A stretch of 10,036 nt of DNA from Oscillospiraceae bacterium (GTDB lineage Bacteria > Bacillota > Clostridia > Oscillospirales > Oscillospiraceae). Below the pieces are notes generated by a model. The model saw only the letters and a program-made list of their open reading frames with translations. It was not told where the DNA came from and searched no databases. This document shows, piece by piece, positions 1 through 5,627 of this stretch (within the stretch, counting starts at the first letter, position 1; each line of letters begins with the position of its first letter). The stretch spans positions 1 through 10,036 of the forward strand of contig JAFOJR010000051.1 of assembly GCA_017420125.1 (NCBI GenBank), read 5' to 3'. Position numbers and translations under genes: made by a program.

Positions 1-761
1 TCTGCTTTGGTCACCCGCCGATCAAGGCCCAATTCGGCGGCCCGACCCATGGGAACGTATTGGCTCATCAGCGAAAACAGAACGGTGTGAGGCGGGAACG
101 AGGTAGCGACCCAGTCGATTACCCGTTTGGTGTTGGGAAGCTGGCCGGGCAGCATTAAGTGACGGATAACGACACCTTGCTCCAGCAGCCCGTCGGGAGA
201 GAGGCGGTAGGGTCCCACCTGGCGCACCATTTCCAAAATGGCGGCCTGGGCCGCGGCGGCGTATCCCGGCGCGCCGGAAAAACGCAGGGCCAGATCGTTG
301 TCCAGATATTTCAGATCCGGCAGATAAATCTGCACTTTGCCTTCCAAAAGACGCAGGGTCTCTGCCGTTTCGTATCCGTTGGAGTTCCACACCACCGGAA
401 TGGGAAGCGGCGGATCCAGCGCCTGCAAAACAGAATGAGTAAAATGAGAAGGCGTTACCAGATTGATATTGTGGACACCCTGGGCCAGCAAAGACTGAAA
501 AATATGCCGAAGCTGTGAAACAGAAATGCGCCGCCCTATGCCTGCTTGACTGATTTCCTGGTTTTGACAAAAACCGCAACGCAGTGTGCACCCGCTGAAA
601 AACACCGCACCAGAGCCTCTTGTGCCGCTGATGCAGGGTTCCTCCCAAAAATGGGGTGCGGCACGGGCCACCACTGGCAGCAGGGGCATATGACAAAAGC
701 CGCTGCCTGTTTGCTCTGTGCGTTGAACTCGGCAGCGGTGAGGGCATAGGGTGCAGACCAT
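1..761 (-). CDS. Radical SAM protein, PflA-like (COG1313 type), C-terminus cut off by the window
   Basis: My reading of the minus strand from the ATG at 761-759 stays open for 253 codons to the left edge, so the C-terminus is missing. The N-terminus (residues 3-23) has the Cys pattern CTLCPHRC...GFC typical of PflA-like activase relatives. Residues 40-51 read EEPCISGTRGSG, and the radical SAM cluster motif CTLRCGFC (Cys58, Cys62, Cys65; CX3CX2C) follows, then QNQEIS. Further on come VTPSH, VVWNSNGYE, IYLPDLKY, VIRHLMLPGQ and LMSQYVPM, all familiar in the COG1313 family. Members are usually about 290-300 residues, so some 40 are lost. The start is backed by AGGAGG 10 nt upstream; a TTG one codon earlier is possible. 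A 241-codon frame overlapping on the same strand has no recognisable motif and is a shadow. The family binds a 4Fe-4S cluster and SAM and is related to pyruvate formate-lyase activases, but its substrate is not known. The neighbouring genes give no partner. Confidence 0.9.
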   Translation of the reverse strand, partial: MVCTLCPHRCRVQRTEQTGSGFCHMPLLPVVARAAPHFWEEPCISGTRGSGAVFFSGCTLRCGFCQNQEISQAGIGRRISVSQLRHIFQSLLAQGVHNINLVTPSHFTHSVLQALDPPLPIPVVWNSNGYETAETLRLLEGKVQIYLPDLKYLDNDLALRFSGAPGYAAAAQAAILEMVRQVGPYRLSPDGLLEQGVVIRHLMLPGQLPNTKRVIDWVATSFPPHTVLFSLMSQYVPMGRAAELGLDRRVTKA

Positions 762-791
762 CAAAATACAGCCTCCTTTTTCTTGGATGGA

Positions 792-820
792 ACTATACCA
801 TATAAAAAAGCGCTGGTCAA
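792..820 (-). promoter_or_regulatory. Sigma-A type promoter of the radical SAM gene
   Basis: On the minus strand, TTGACC (820-815) and TATAGT (797-792) are separated by 17 nt. Transcription would start near 785 and give a leader of about 24 nt, which holds the AGGAGG ribosome binding site. On the plus strand a short direct repeat CAACCGG (819-825 and 830-836 approximately) overlaps and flanks the -35 box. It could be part of an operator, but it is too short to call. Confidence 0.75.
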
Positions 821-836
821 CCGGCTGACAACCGGG

Positions 837-1014
837 AAGTCTTGCTGAAAAAAGAAGGCAGCTCTGACAGAAATACCCAATATTTATGCATTTGTGCGGC
901 GATACGCCACCAAATATAGGGCAGGTGTGAGCAATTTTGACCGGAATCTGCAAAAAAGTGCCCATTTTTGTGGAGAAGTTTGCGCAGGAAGCAAAAAATA
1001 TTTTGAAAATTGTA
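837..1014. other. Intergenic stretch with no gene or site recognised
   Basis: This is most of the 394-nt gap between the divergent radical SAM and thlA genes, outside the two promoters. It is AT-rich and holds a small possible hairpin at about 894-910 (GGCG ATA CGCC). A 76-codon minus frame here has no ribosome binding site and unnatural composition, so it is not called. I see no RNA gene or clear operator. Confidence 0.5.
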
Positions 1015-1043
1015 TTGACAAGGCCAAGGTGGGATGATATACT
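1015..1043 (+). promoter_or_regulatory. Strong sigma-A promoter of thlA with extended -10
   Basis: A perfect TTGACA (1015-1020), a 17-nt spacer and TATACT (1038-1043) preceded by TG-N (1035-1037) make a near-consensus promoter with an extended -10 element. The predicted start near 1050 gives a leader of roughly 105 nt. This strength fits the biased codon use of thlA. Confidence 0.85.
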
Positions 1044-1062
1044 GCAAATGCTTTTAGTTAGT

Positions 1063-1101
1063 ATACAAGATATTTGCAAGAGAATAGTTTGCGTCTTGTA
1101 T
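1063..1101 (+). promoter_or_regulatory. Stem-loop in the thlA 5' leader
   Basis: ATACAAGA (1063-1070) and TCTTGTAT (1094-1101) are perfect 8-bp inverted repeats. Within the intervening 23 nt, GCAA (1076-1079) can pair with TTGC (1089-1092). The result is a two-part stem about 13 nt after the predicted transcription start and about 55 nt before the ATG. It has no U-tract, so it is not a terminator. It could stabilise the 5' end of a highly expressed mRNA or be a protein-binding operator. It does not match the Rex consensus (TTGTTAANNNNTTAACAA) known from clostridial thl promoters. Confidence 0.5.
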
Positions 1102-1155
1102 GTTCGTGACGGATAGTTTAAAAATGAAAATAAAATGATCGGAGGATTCTAAAAC

Positions 1156-2337
1156 ATGAGAGACGTATATGTAGTCGGCGCCTGCAGAACTGCTGTTGGC
1201 AGCTTTGGCGGTTCCCTGAAGGACACTTCCGCTGTGGAACTGGGCACCATCGTAATCAAGGAAGCTCTGAAGAGAGCAAATGTTGCCCCTGAACTGGTAG
1301 AAGAAGTGATGATGGGTAACGTGGTTTCCGCAAACCTGGGCCAGAACATGGCTCGTCAGTGCCTGATTCACGCTGGTATTCCCAAGGAAGTAACCGCTAC
1401 TTCTATGAATATGGTCTGCGGTTCCGGTATGAAGACCATCATCGAAGGCTCCCGTGCAATCCGCTCCGGCGATTTGGATATCGTTGTAGTCGGCGGCGCT
1501 GAAAACATGTCTGCTGCTCCTTACTATCTGCCCACCACTCGTTTTGGTCAGAGAATGAACAACGGCGTAATCGTAGACGGTTTCGTTAAGGATGGTCTGT
1601 GGGATGCATTCTATGATTATCACATGGGCATCACTGCTGAAAACGTAGCAGAACAGTTTGGCGTTACCCGTGAAATGCAGGATGAATTTTCTCTGATCAG
1701 CCAGCAGAACCTGGCAAAGGCAAATGAAACCAACAGAATGGCAGATGAAATCGTTCCTGTAACCGTAAAGAGAAAGAAAGAAACCTTCGAATTTAAAGTA
1801 GACGAGCACGGCCGTCCCGGCAGCACCATGGAAGGCCTTGCAAAGCTGAAGCCTGCTTTCAAGAAAGACGGCGGCGGCACAGTTACCGCTGGTAACGCTT
1901 CCGGTGTCAACGACGGCGCAGCAGCTCTGGTTCTCGCTTCCGGCGAAGCAGTGGAAAAGCACGGCCTGAAGCCTCTGGCAAAGCTGATCGGCTGGGGCGA
2001 AGCTGGTGTTGATCCTTCCATCATGGGTGTTGCTCCCATCTACTCCTCTAAGAAGGCTCTGGCAAAGGCTGGTCTGGAAGCAAAGGATATGGACTTGGTG
2101 GAATGCAACGAAGCATTCGCTTCTCAGGCTGTTGCAGTTGCCAAGGCACTGAATCTGGATCGCAGCATTGTAAACGTCAATGGCGGCGCAATCGCAATCG
2201 GCCATCCCATTGGATGCTCCGGCGCTCGTATTGTGGTCACCCTGCTGTATGAAATGAAGAGAAGAGGCGCACACAAGGGTCTTGCCGCTCTCTGCATCGG
2301 CGGCGGCCAGAGCACCGCTACTGTTTGGGAAATGTAA
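1156..2337 (+). CDS. thlA: Acetyl-CoA C-acetyltransferase (biosynthetic thiolase)
   Basis: This 393-residue thiolase condenses two acetyl-CoA to acetoacetyl-CoA in the cytoplasm, the first carbon-carbon bond of butyrate/butanol synthesis. All family marks are present: VVGACRTAVGSFGG at residues 6-19, nucleophile Cys88 in MVCGSGMK, VVGGAENMS near 111-119, NEAF at 318-321, His350 in IGHPIGCSGAR and Cys380 in LCIGGGQ. The length is standard. The ATG follows GGAGG with a 10-nt gap. The gene has its own strong promoter and ends in a strong terminator, so it is monocistronic. The hbd, crt, bcd and etf genes that often accompany thiolase are not here. Codon choice is biased (mostly CTG for Leu; GGC/GGT for Gly), unlike the more mixed use in neighbouring genes, which suggests high expression. 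A beta-oxidation role is possible for the family, but length and context favour the biosynthetic enzyme. Confidence 0.96.
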   Translation: MRDVYVVGACRTAVGSFGGSLKDTSAVELGTIVIKEALKRANVAPELVEEVMMGNVVSANLGQNMARQCLIHAGIPKEVTATSMNMVCGSGMKTIIEGSRAIRSGDLDIVVVGGAENMSAAPYYLPTTRFGQRMNNGVIVDGFVKDGLWDAFYDYHMGITAENVAEQFGVTREMQDEFSLISQQNLAKANETNRMADEIVPVTVKRKKETFEFKVDEHGRPGSTMEGLAKLKPAFKKDGGGTVTAGNASGVNDGAAALVLASGEAVEKHGLKPLAKLIGWGEAGVDPSIMGVAPIYSSKKALAKAGLEAKDMDLVECNEAFASQAVAVAKALNLDRSIVNVNGGAIAIGHPIGCSGARIVVTLLYEMKRRGAHKGLAALCIGGGQSTATVWEM

Positions 2338-2372
2338 TTTCCTCAGTTTTTTAACCATCTCAAAACCTCTTA

Positions 2373-2405
2373 AAATGCTGCCCCAATCGGGGCGGCATTT
2401 TTTTT
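2373..2405 (+). terminator. Intrinsic terminator of thlA
   Basis: A 12-bp stem (2373-2384 with 2389-2400, one G-U pair) closes on the four-base loop AATC and runs into eight T residues (2398-2405). This is a textbook strong terminator 35 nt after the thlA stop codon. Confidence 0.93.
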
Positions 2406-2458
2406 GCAGATAAGAGAAGTGTTGTGTGCCTGCTTTTTAAAACGAGACAGAAAAGAAA

Positions 2459-2492
2459 TTCTACGTTATTTAAGGGTTTAAATAACGTAGAA
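2459..2492. repeat. Perfect 15-bp inverted repeat with a 4-nt centre
   Basis: The left arm TTCTACGTTATTTAA (2459-2473) and right arm TTAAATAACGTAGAA (2478-2492) are exact reverse complements around GGGT. The repeat lies between the thlA terminator and the -35 box of the xdhC promoter, ending 15 nt before it. No T-run follows on the plus strand, so it is not a plus-strand terminator. It could be a double operator, a cruciform or RNA stem-loop, or a dispersed palindromic repeat unit. Which of these it is cannot be settled here. Confidence 0.85.
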
Positions 2493-2507
2493 AGTACAAA
2501 AACTAAA

Positions 2508-2536
2508 TTGACAAAGAATTTCTTTTATGGCAGGAT
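2508..2536 (+). promoter_or_regulatory. Probable promoter of the xdhC-like gene
   Basis: A perfect TTGACA (2508-2513) is followed after 17 nt by CAGGAT (2531-2536), only half matched to TATAAT, but with an extended -10 TG-N at 2528-2530. The start near 2543 would give a leader of about 75 nt. That leader has a small GC hairpin (CGGCC 2552-2556 with GGCCG 2564-2568). The weak -10 suggests modest or activated expression. Confidence 0.5.
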
Positions 2537-2616
2537 GGAAAAGCAAAAAAACGGCCTGCCCAGGGCCGAAAAACTTTGGCTGCGCATGGTGACGCGGCAG
2601 GAAGGGATGAAAGAAA

Positions 2617-3642
2617 GTGAAGCGTTTATTTGAAACTCTGCAGGATTGTATTCAGCGGAAGGAAGACGCCGTTTTGGTGACGGTTATTGCAAGCTCCGGT
2701 TCCACCCCCAGAGAGGCCGGCTCCCGCATGGTGATCTCTCAGCGCGGGCTTCTGTTCGGCACGATCGGCGGCGGTGCGGTAGAGTTCCGTTCTCAGAAGA
2801 TGGCAGCGGATATTTTGAAGGAGAGGAAGTCCCTTGTAAAAGGCTTTAAACTGGCGCCCAACCAAGTGGAAGACCTGGGGATGATTTGCGGAGGCGATGT
2901 AGTGGTCTATTTCCAGTTTATCGCTTGGGACAATGTGGAAATGCCTCTCTTCCTGCAAAAAGCATCCGCCTTGTTTGAAAAAGACGAAGATGCCTGGATC
3001 TTGATGGATATTACGGAAGAGTCTGCTTGGAGCATGGCGGTATACAGCGAAAGTGCCGGCATTATCGGTGTGGGCGGCTTCCAGGCAGAAGATTTGGAGC
3101 CGATGCTCAAAACCCGTGCCGTGCAGGTGGTCCAGGGCGATAAAAAATACTACGTAGAACCGTTGATTCGCAGCGGTACCGTTTATGTGTTCGGCGGCGG
3201 CCACGTGGCGCAGGAGCTGGTTCCTGTGCTGTCTCACGTGGGTTTCCGCTGTGTGGTGATGGACGACCGGGAAGAATTTGCCTCCAAGAAGCTGTTCCCC
3301 ACGGCGGCAGAAACCATTTTAGGTGATTTCAACCGGATTTCTGATTATATCACCATTACCGGCAACGACTACATTGTTGTTATGACCCGCGGCCATGCGC
3401 ATGACTACACTGTGGAGGAACAGGTGCTCCACACAAATGCCTGTTATGTTGGCGTTATTGGCAGCAAAAACAAAATCCGCGCCGTATCTGAGCGGCTGAA
3501 AGCGGCTGGCGTCTCGGACGAAGACATTGAACGGGCCCATTCCCCCATCGGTTTACCCATTAAGGCGGAAACCCCTGCGGAAATCGCCATCAGCATAGCT
3601 GCCGAGATGATTCAGGTTCGCGCAGAACGAAAGGGAAAATAA
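2617..3642 (+). CDS. XdhC/CoxI family protein (molybdenum hydroxylase maturation factor)
   Basis: The 341-residue protein has the two XdhC halves. The N-terminal XdhC_CoxI domain (about 1-105) carries SSGSTPREAGSRM (26-38), GTIGGGAVE (48-56) and MICGGDVVVYFQ with Cys91. The C-terminal Rossmann-like domain (about 185-335) carries VFGGGHVAQEL (191-201), DDRE (216-219), TRGHAHD (257-263), IGSKNK (281-286) and GLPIKAETPAEIAIS (312-326). Family members bind molybdenum cofactor and help sulfurate and load it into xanthine dehydrogenase-type enzymes, including the selenium-dependent hydroxylases of clostridia. The start is GTG: an ATG 10 nt upstream is in another frame and stops after eight codons, and AAGGG lies 10 nt before the GTG. 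No hydroxylase subunit, moa/mod gene or selenium gene is in the window, so the client enzyme is unknown. The length agrees with the two-domain form. Confidence 0.9.
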   Translation: MKRLFETLQDCIQRKEDAVLVTVIASSGSTPREAGSRMVISQRGLLFGTIGGGAVEFRSQKMAADILKERKSLVKGFKLAPNQVEDLGMICGGDVVVYFQFIAWDNVEMPLFLQKASALFEKDEDAWILMDITEESAWSMAVYSESAGIIGVGGFQAEDLEPMLKTRAVQVVQGDKKYYVEPLIRSGTVYVFGGGHVAQELVPVLSHVGFRCVVMDDREEFASKKLFPTAAETILGDFNRISDYITITGNDYIVVMTRGHAHDYTVEEQVLHTNACYVGVIGSKNKIRAVSERLKAAGVSDEDIERAHSPIGLPIKAETPAEIAISIAAEMIQVRAERKGK

Positions 3643-3658
3643 GAACCACAAAACAGAC

Positions 3659-3700
3659 AACCCCCCAGGCTGCCATTTTGGATGGCCTGGGGGGTTTCCT
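3659..3700. terminator. Shared terminator between convergent xdhC-like and MATE genes
   Basis: AACCCCCCAGG (3659-3669) pairs with CCTGGGGGGTT (3686-3696), an 11-bp GC-rich stem. The inner part can extend it by CCA/TGG. TTTCCTATAT follows on plus and TTGTCTGTTTT follows on minus, so it can serve both genes, whose stop codons lie 17 nt and 23 nt from the stem. The T-tracts are short, but the stem is very stable. Confidence 0.85.
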
Positions 3701-3722
3701 ATATGATAACCATCATAAATAA

Positions 3723-5018
3723 TTATGTACGGACATCTTTCTGCCTGCGCTGGAAAAACAACAGGGGAGCAGACAAAAGGGAAAGAACTCCCGCTGTGAC
3801 CAACGAGGCATACCAAACGCCTGATAAGTTCCAGCGTTGAGGCAACAGGAACAGCAGAACAAGCATGCAGATTGGCTCACCGTAGATCAGGGGATATGCA
3901 AAAGCATTTTTCTTTACGGCGTAAAAATAAGATGTGGTAATCCGAAGCAGTGCATATAAAGGGAAGGCCCAAATCCACAAGGGCAGAATGTGGACAACCA
4001 TTTGGCTGACTTGATCGGAGGCGCCGAAGATGCTGACAATGGGGTCCAGCAGCAGGAAAAAGGCGGCCATACTCAAAAAGGCGATAAAAAAAGCAAACCC
4101 GTAGGCCAATTGCAGAAGTTGCCTGACGGCAGATTTGTTTCGGGCGCCGTATTGCAGGCTGATCAGTGGCTGACACCCGTCGCCCACTCCCTGCAGCAAC
4201 AGCTGCACAATGCAGATCAAGTAGCTGATGATGGCATAGGCGGAAACAGCATCGTTTCCCCCATAAGCCAGCGCTGCCCTGTTCATGACGACGATGACCA
4301 GATTAGGCGCCAGAGTCAGGCCGAAAGGAGAAAGCCCCACCGCCAAAACAGCACCCGTGCGACGCAGGGAAAGCTGCTTCGGCAGATGCCGCGGTCCGTG
4401 ACGAAACAAAAACACGATGCAGGGCAAAGTAGTGACGGCCTGGCTGATGGCGGTGGCAATTGCCGCACCGGCAATGCCCCAGGAGAAGACCATGATGAAC
4501 AGCCAATCCAGAAGCACATTGGTCAAAAATCCGGCGATCATCGTTGCCATGGCCAAAACAGCGCCGTTATAATTGCGGACAACAGGAACCAAACCAGTGG
4601 CCAGGATCTGAAATGCGGCGCCGATGAGAATGGGGTATGTATAAGACTGCGCCAAAGGGAAAAGCGTCCCTCGTGCACCAAAGAAGAGAAGCAAAGGATC
4701 TGCTGCAGCAAGCAGACCTGCCGTGGACACGGCACAGGTGATTGCCAGCAAAGCAATGGTGTGAAAAAAGAAGCGGTGTTCTGCATTTGTATCCCGCTTT
4801 CCCTTGGAAATGGCAATCTGGACAGCGCCGCCCATACCGATGCCCGTTCCCAGCGCCAGCAAAAGCGCTGTGATGGGGAAAGCCAGATTGATAGCGGCCA
4901 AGCCGGCATCTCCCGTGGCCTGACCTACGAATAACCCGTCTACAATGGCATATACTCCGGAGAAGGCAAATGCCAAAAGAGAAGGCAGAACAGCTTGAAA
5001 AAACGGTTTTCGGTTCAT
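3723..5018 (-). CDS. MATE family multidrug/metabolite exporter (MepA-like)
   Basis: This 431-residue, strongly hydrophobic protein fits the usual twelve-helix, two-bundle MATE fold in the cytoplasmic membrane, which exports cationic or amphipathic compounds against Na+ or H+ entry. Diagnostic stretches are SGVYAIVDGLFVGQATGDAGLAAIN near residues 20-44, GMGGAVQIAISKGK near 61-74, and GVGDGCQPLISLQYGARN in the second half, the counterpart of the MepA-type GxGxGxQPLISYNYGA segment. Length is slightly short of the common 440-460 but both ends look whole. The ATG at 5018 has AGGAG 8 nt upstream and its own promoter. The substrate cannot be read from sequence, and neither adjacent gene suggests one. 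No adjacent regulator gene is present, but a palindrome lies just at the predicted transcription start. Confidence 0.92.
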   Translation of the reverse strand: MNRKPFFQAVLPSLLAFAFSGVYAIVDGLFVGQATGDAGLAAINLAFPITALLLALGTGIGMGGAVQIAISKGKRDTNAEHRFFFHTIALLAITCAVSTAGLLAAADPLLLFFGARGTLFPLAQSYTYPILIGAAFQILATGLVPVVRNYNGAVLAMATMIAGFLTNVLLDWLFIMVFSWGIAGAAIATAISQAVTTLPCIVFLFRHGPRHLPKQLSLRRTGAVLAVGLSPFGLTLAPNLVIVVMNRAALAYGGNDAVSAYAIISYLICIVQLLLQGVGDGCQPLISLQYGARNKSAVRQLLQLAYGFAFFIAFLSMAAFFLLLDPIVSIFGASDQVSQMVVHILPLWIWAFPLYALLRITTSYFYAVKKNAFAYPLIYGEPICMLVLLFLLPQRWNLSGVWYASLVTAGVLSLLSAPLLFFQRRQKDVRT

Positions 5019-5039
5019 AGACGCTTCTCCTGATCAAAT

Positions 5040-5068
5040 TGTCAGTCTGCCTTACAGGCGGGCTGACA
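5040..5068 (-). promoter_or_regulatory. Inverted repeat at the transcription start of the MATE gene (operator or leader hairpin)
   Basis: TGTCAG (5040-5045) and CTGACA (5063-5068) are perfect inverted repeats. Inside them GCCT (5049-5052) and AGGC (5056-5059) form a second perfect pair around TAC. The element covers the predicted start and the 5' leader, ending about 10 nt before the AGGAG site. It could be a repressor operator or an RNA hairpin. There is no T-tract after it. Confidence 0.55.
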
Positions 5069-5073
5069 GGTTT

Positions 5074-5102
5074 AGTATGGCAAAGGGCGGCTTGTTTGTC
5101 AA
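5074..5102 (-). promoter_or_regulatory. Sigma-A promoter of the MATE gene
   Basis: On the minus strand, a perfect TTGACA (5102-5097), a 17-nt spacer and CATACT (5079-5074, four of six matches) form a good promoter. The predicted start is near 5067. Confidence 0.75.
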
Positions 5103-5141
5103 GAAGACGCGGCGACAGGAGCGGGCGTTCTCAGGTTTCCC

Positions 5142-5170
5142 TTGCAATGGGGAAGAAAATGAGATACAAT
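5142..5170 (+). promoter_or_regulatory. Sigma-A promoter of the asp23-fakA operon
   Basis: TTGCAA (5142-5147) and TACAAT (5165-5170) are separated by exactly 17 nt. Transcription would start near 5177, leaving a leader of about 55 nt with AAGGAG (5217-5222) 9 nt before the ATG. Confidence 0.7.
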
Positions 5171-5231
5171 AAGGCGAATCACCAAGAAGCCCGACGGCAG
5201 AGATCGTTTAAACAGAAAGGAGCTGCTGAAT

Positions 5232-5585
5232 ATGAGGGTGCAAACAGAAAAAGGCGAAATCTGGATCAGCAACGAAGTATTTACCAACGTGACTGGCGCC
5301 GCGGCCACCAATTGTTTTGGGGTCAAAGGGATGGCATTCCGCTCGAAAAAGGACGGTTTGGTTCACCTGCTGCGCCGGGAAGCCATGTCAAAAGGTGTGC
5401 ACCTTATGTTCCACGAGGAAGATAATGCAGTTTCCATTGAATTGCATATTATAGTAGAACACGGTGTCAATTTGGCAGCGGTTGGCCGCGCAATCATAGA
5501 AGAAGTTCGCTATGTAGTGAACAAAATTACCGGGATGGAAGTGCGGGAGGTCAATGTGTGCATTGATTCGATGATGGCGCACTAA
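5232..5585 (+). CDS. Asp23/Gls24 family (DUF322) protein, YloU-like
   Basis: This is a 117-residue single-domain protein of the Asp23/Gls24 family. It opens MRVQTEKGEIWISNEVFTNV, continues TGAAATNCFGVKGMAF (about 21-36), and has ELHIIVEHGVNLAAVGRAI and EVREVNVCIDSM in the second half, the family's alternating strand-helix pattern. There is no signal peptide or membrane segment. In Staphylococcus aureus Asp23 is a membrane-associated cell-envelope stress protein held by AmaP. The short form next to fakA matches Bacillus subtilis yloU, whose exact job is not known. It lies 42 nt upstream of fakA with no terminator between, so the two are co-transcribed. The ATG has AAGGAG 9 nt upstream. The rpmB gene found beside this pair in some Firmicutes is not here. 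Confidence 0.93.
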   Translation: MRVQTEKGEIWISNEVFTNVTGAAATNCFGVKGMAFRSKKDGLVHLLRREAMSKGVHLMFHEEDNAVSIELHIIVEHGVNLAAVGRAIIEEVRYVVNKITGMEVREVNVCIDSMMAH

Positions 5586-5627
5586 ATATTTATACTTTTT
5601 GATTTTGTATCAGAGAGGAATTGGAAG

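Noticed and set aside
22..747. A 241-codon minus-strand frame over the left end.
   Set aside because: It has no domain motif and odd composition. The adjacent minus frame from 761 carries the full radical SAM motif set and is the real gene; the longer frame is its shadow.
1063..1101. A Rex (redox) operator ahead of thlA.
   Set aside because: Rex controls thl in some clostridia, but no TTGTTAA-N4-TTAACAA-like sequence is present in the promoter region; the inverted repeat has different arms and a 23-nt spacing.
1054..2358. A 434-codon minus-strand frame opposite thlA.
   Set aside because: It is the antisense of a highly biased thiolase gene, Cys- and His-rich with no recognisable domain, and has no ribosome binding site of its own.
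2543..2616. A molybdenum cofactor riboswitch before the xdhC-like gene.
   Set aside because: The leader of about 75 nt is too short for the known Moco riboswitch and shows only a 5-bp hairpin and a weak second stem.
2424..2633. A 69-codon plus frame ahead of the xdhC-like gene.
   Set aside because: It runs through the 15-bp palindrome and the promoter, has low-complexity Lys/Asn/Thr content and lacks a ribosome binding site.
3990..4934. A 314-codon plus frame opposite the MATE gene.
   Set aside because: It is rich in Gln, Arg and Asp with no motif, as expected for the antisense of a membrane protein gene.
5039..5425. A 128-codon plus frame overlapping the Asp23 gene start.
   Set aside because: It spans the MATE and asp23 promoters and overlaps the clear Asp23 frame. 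Its composition is Arg-rich and without a domain.
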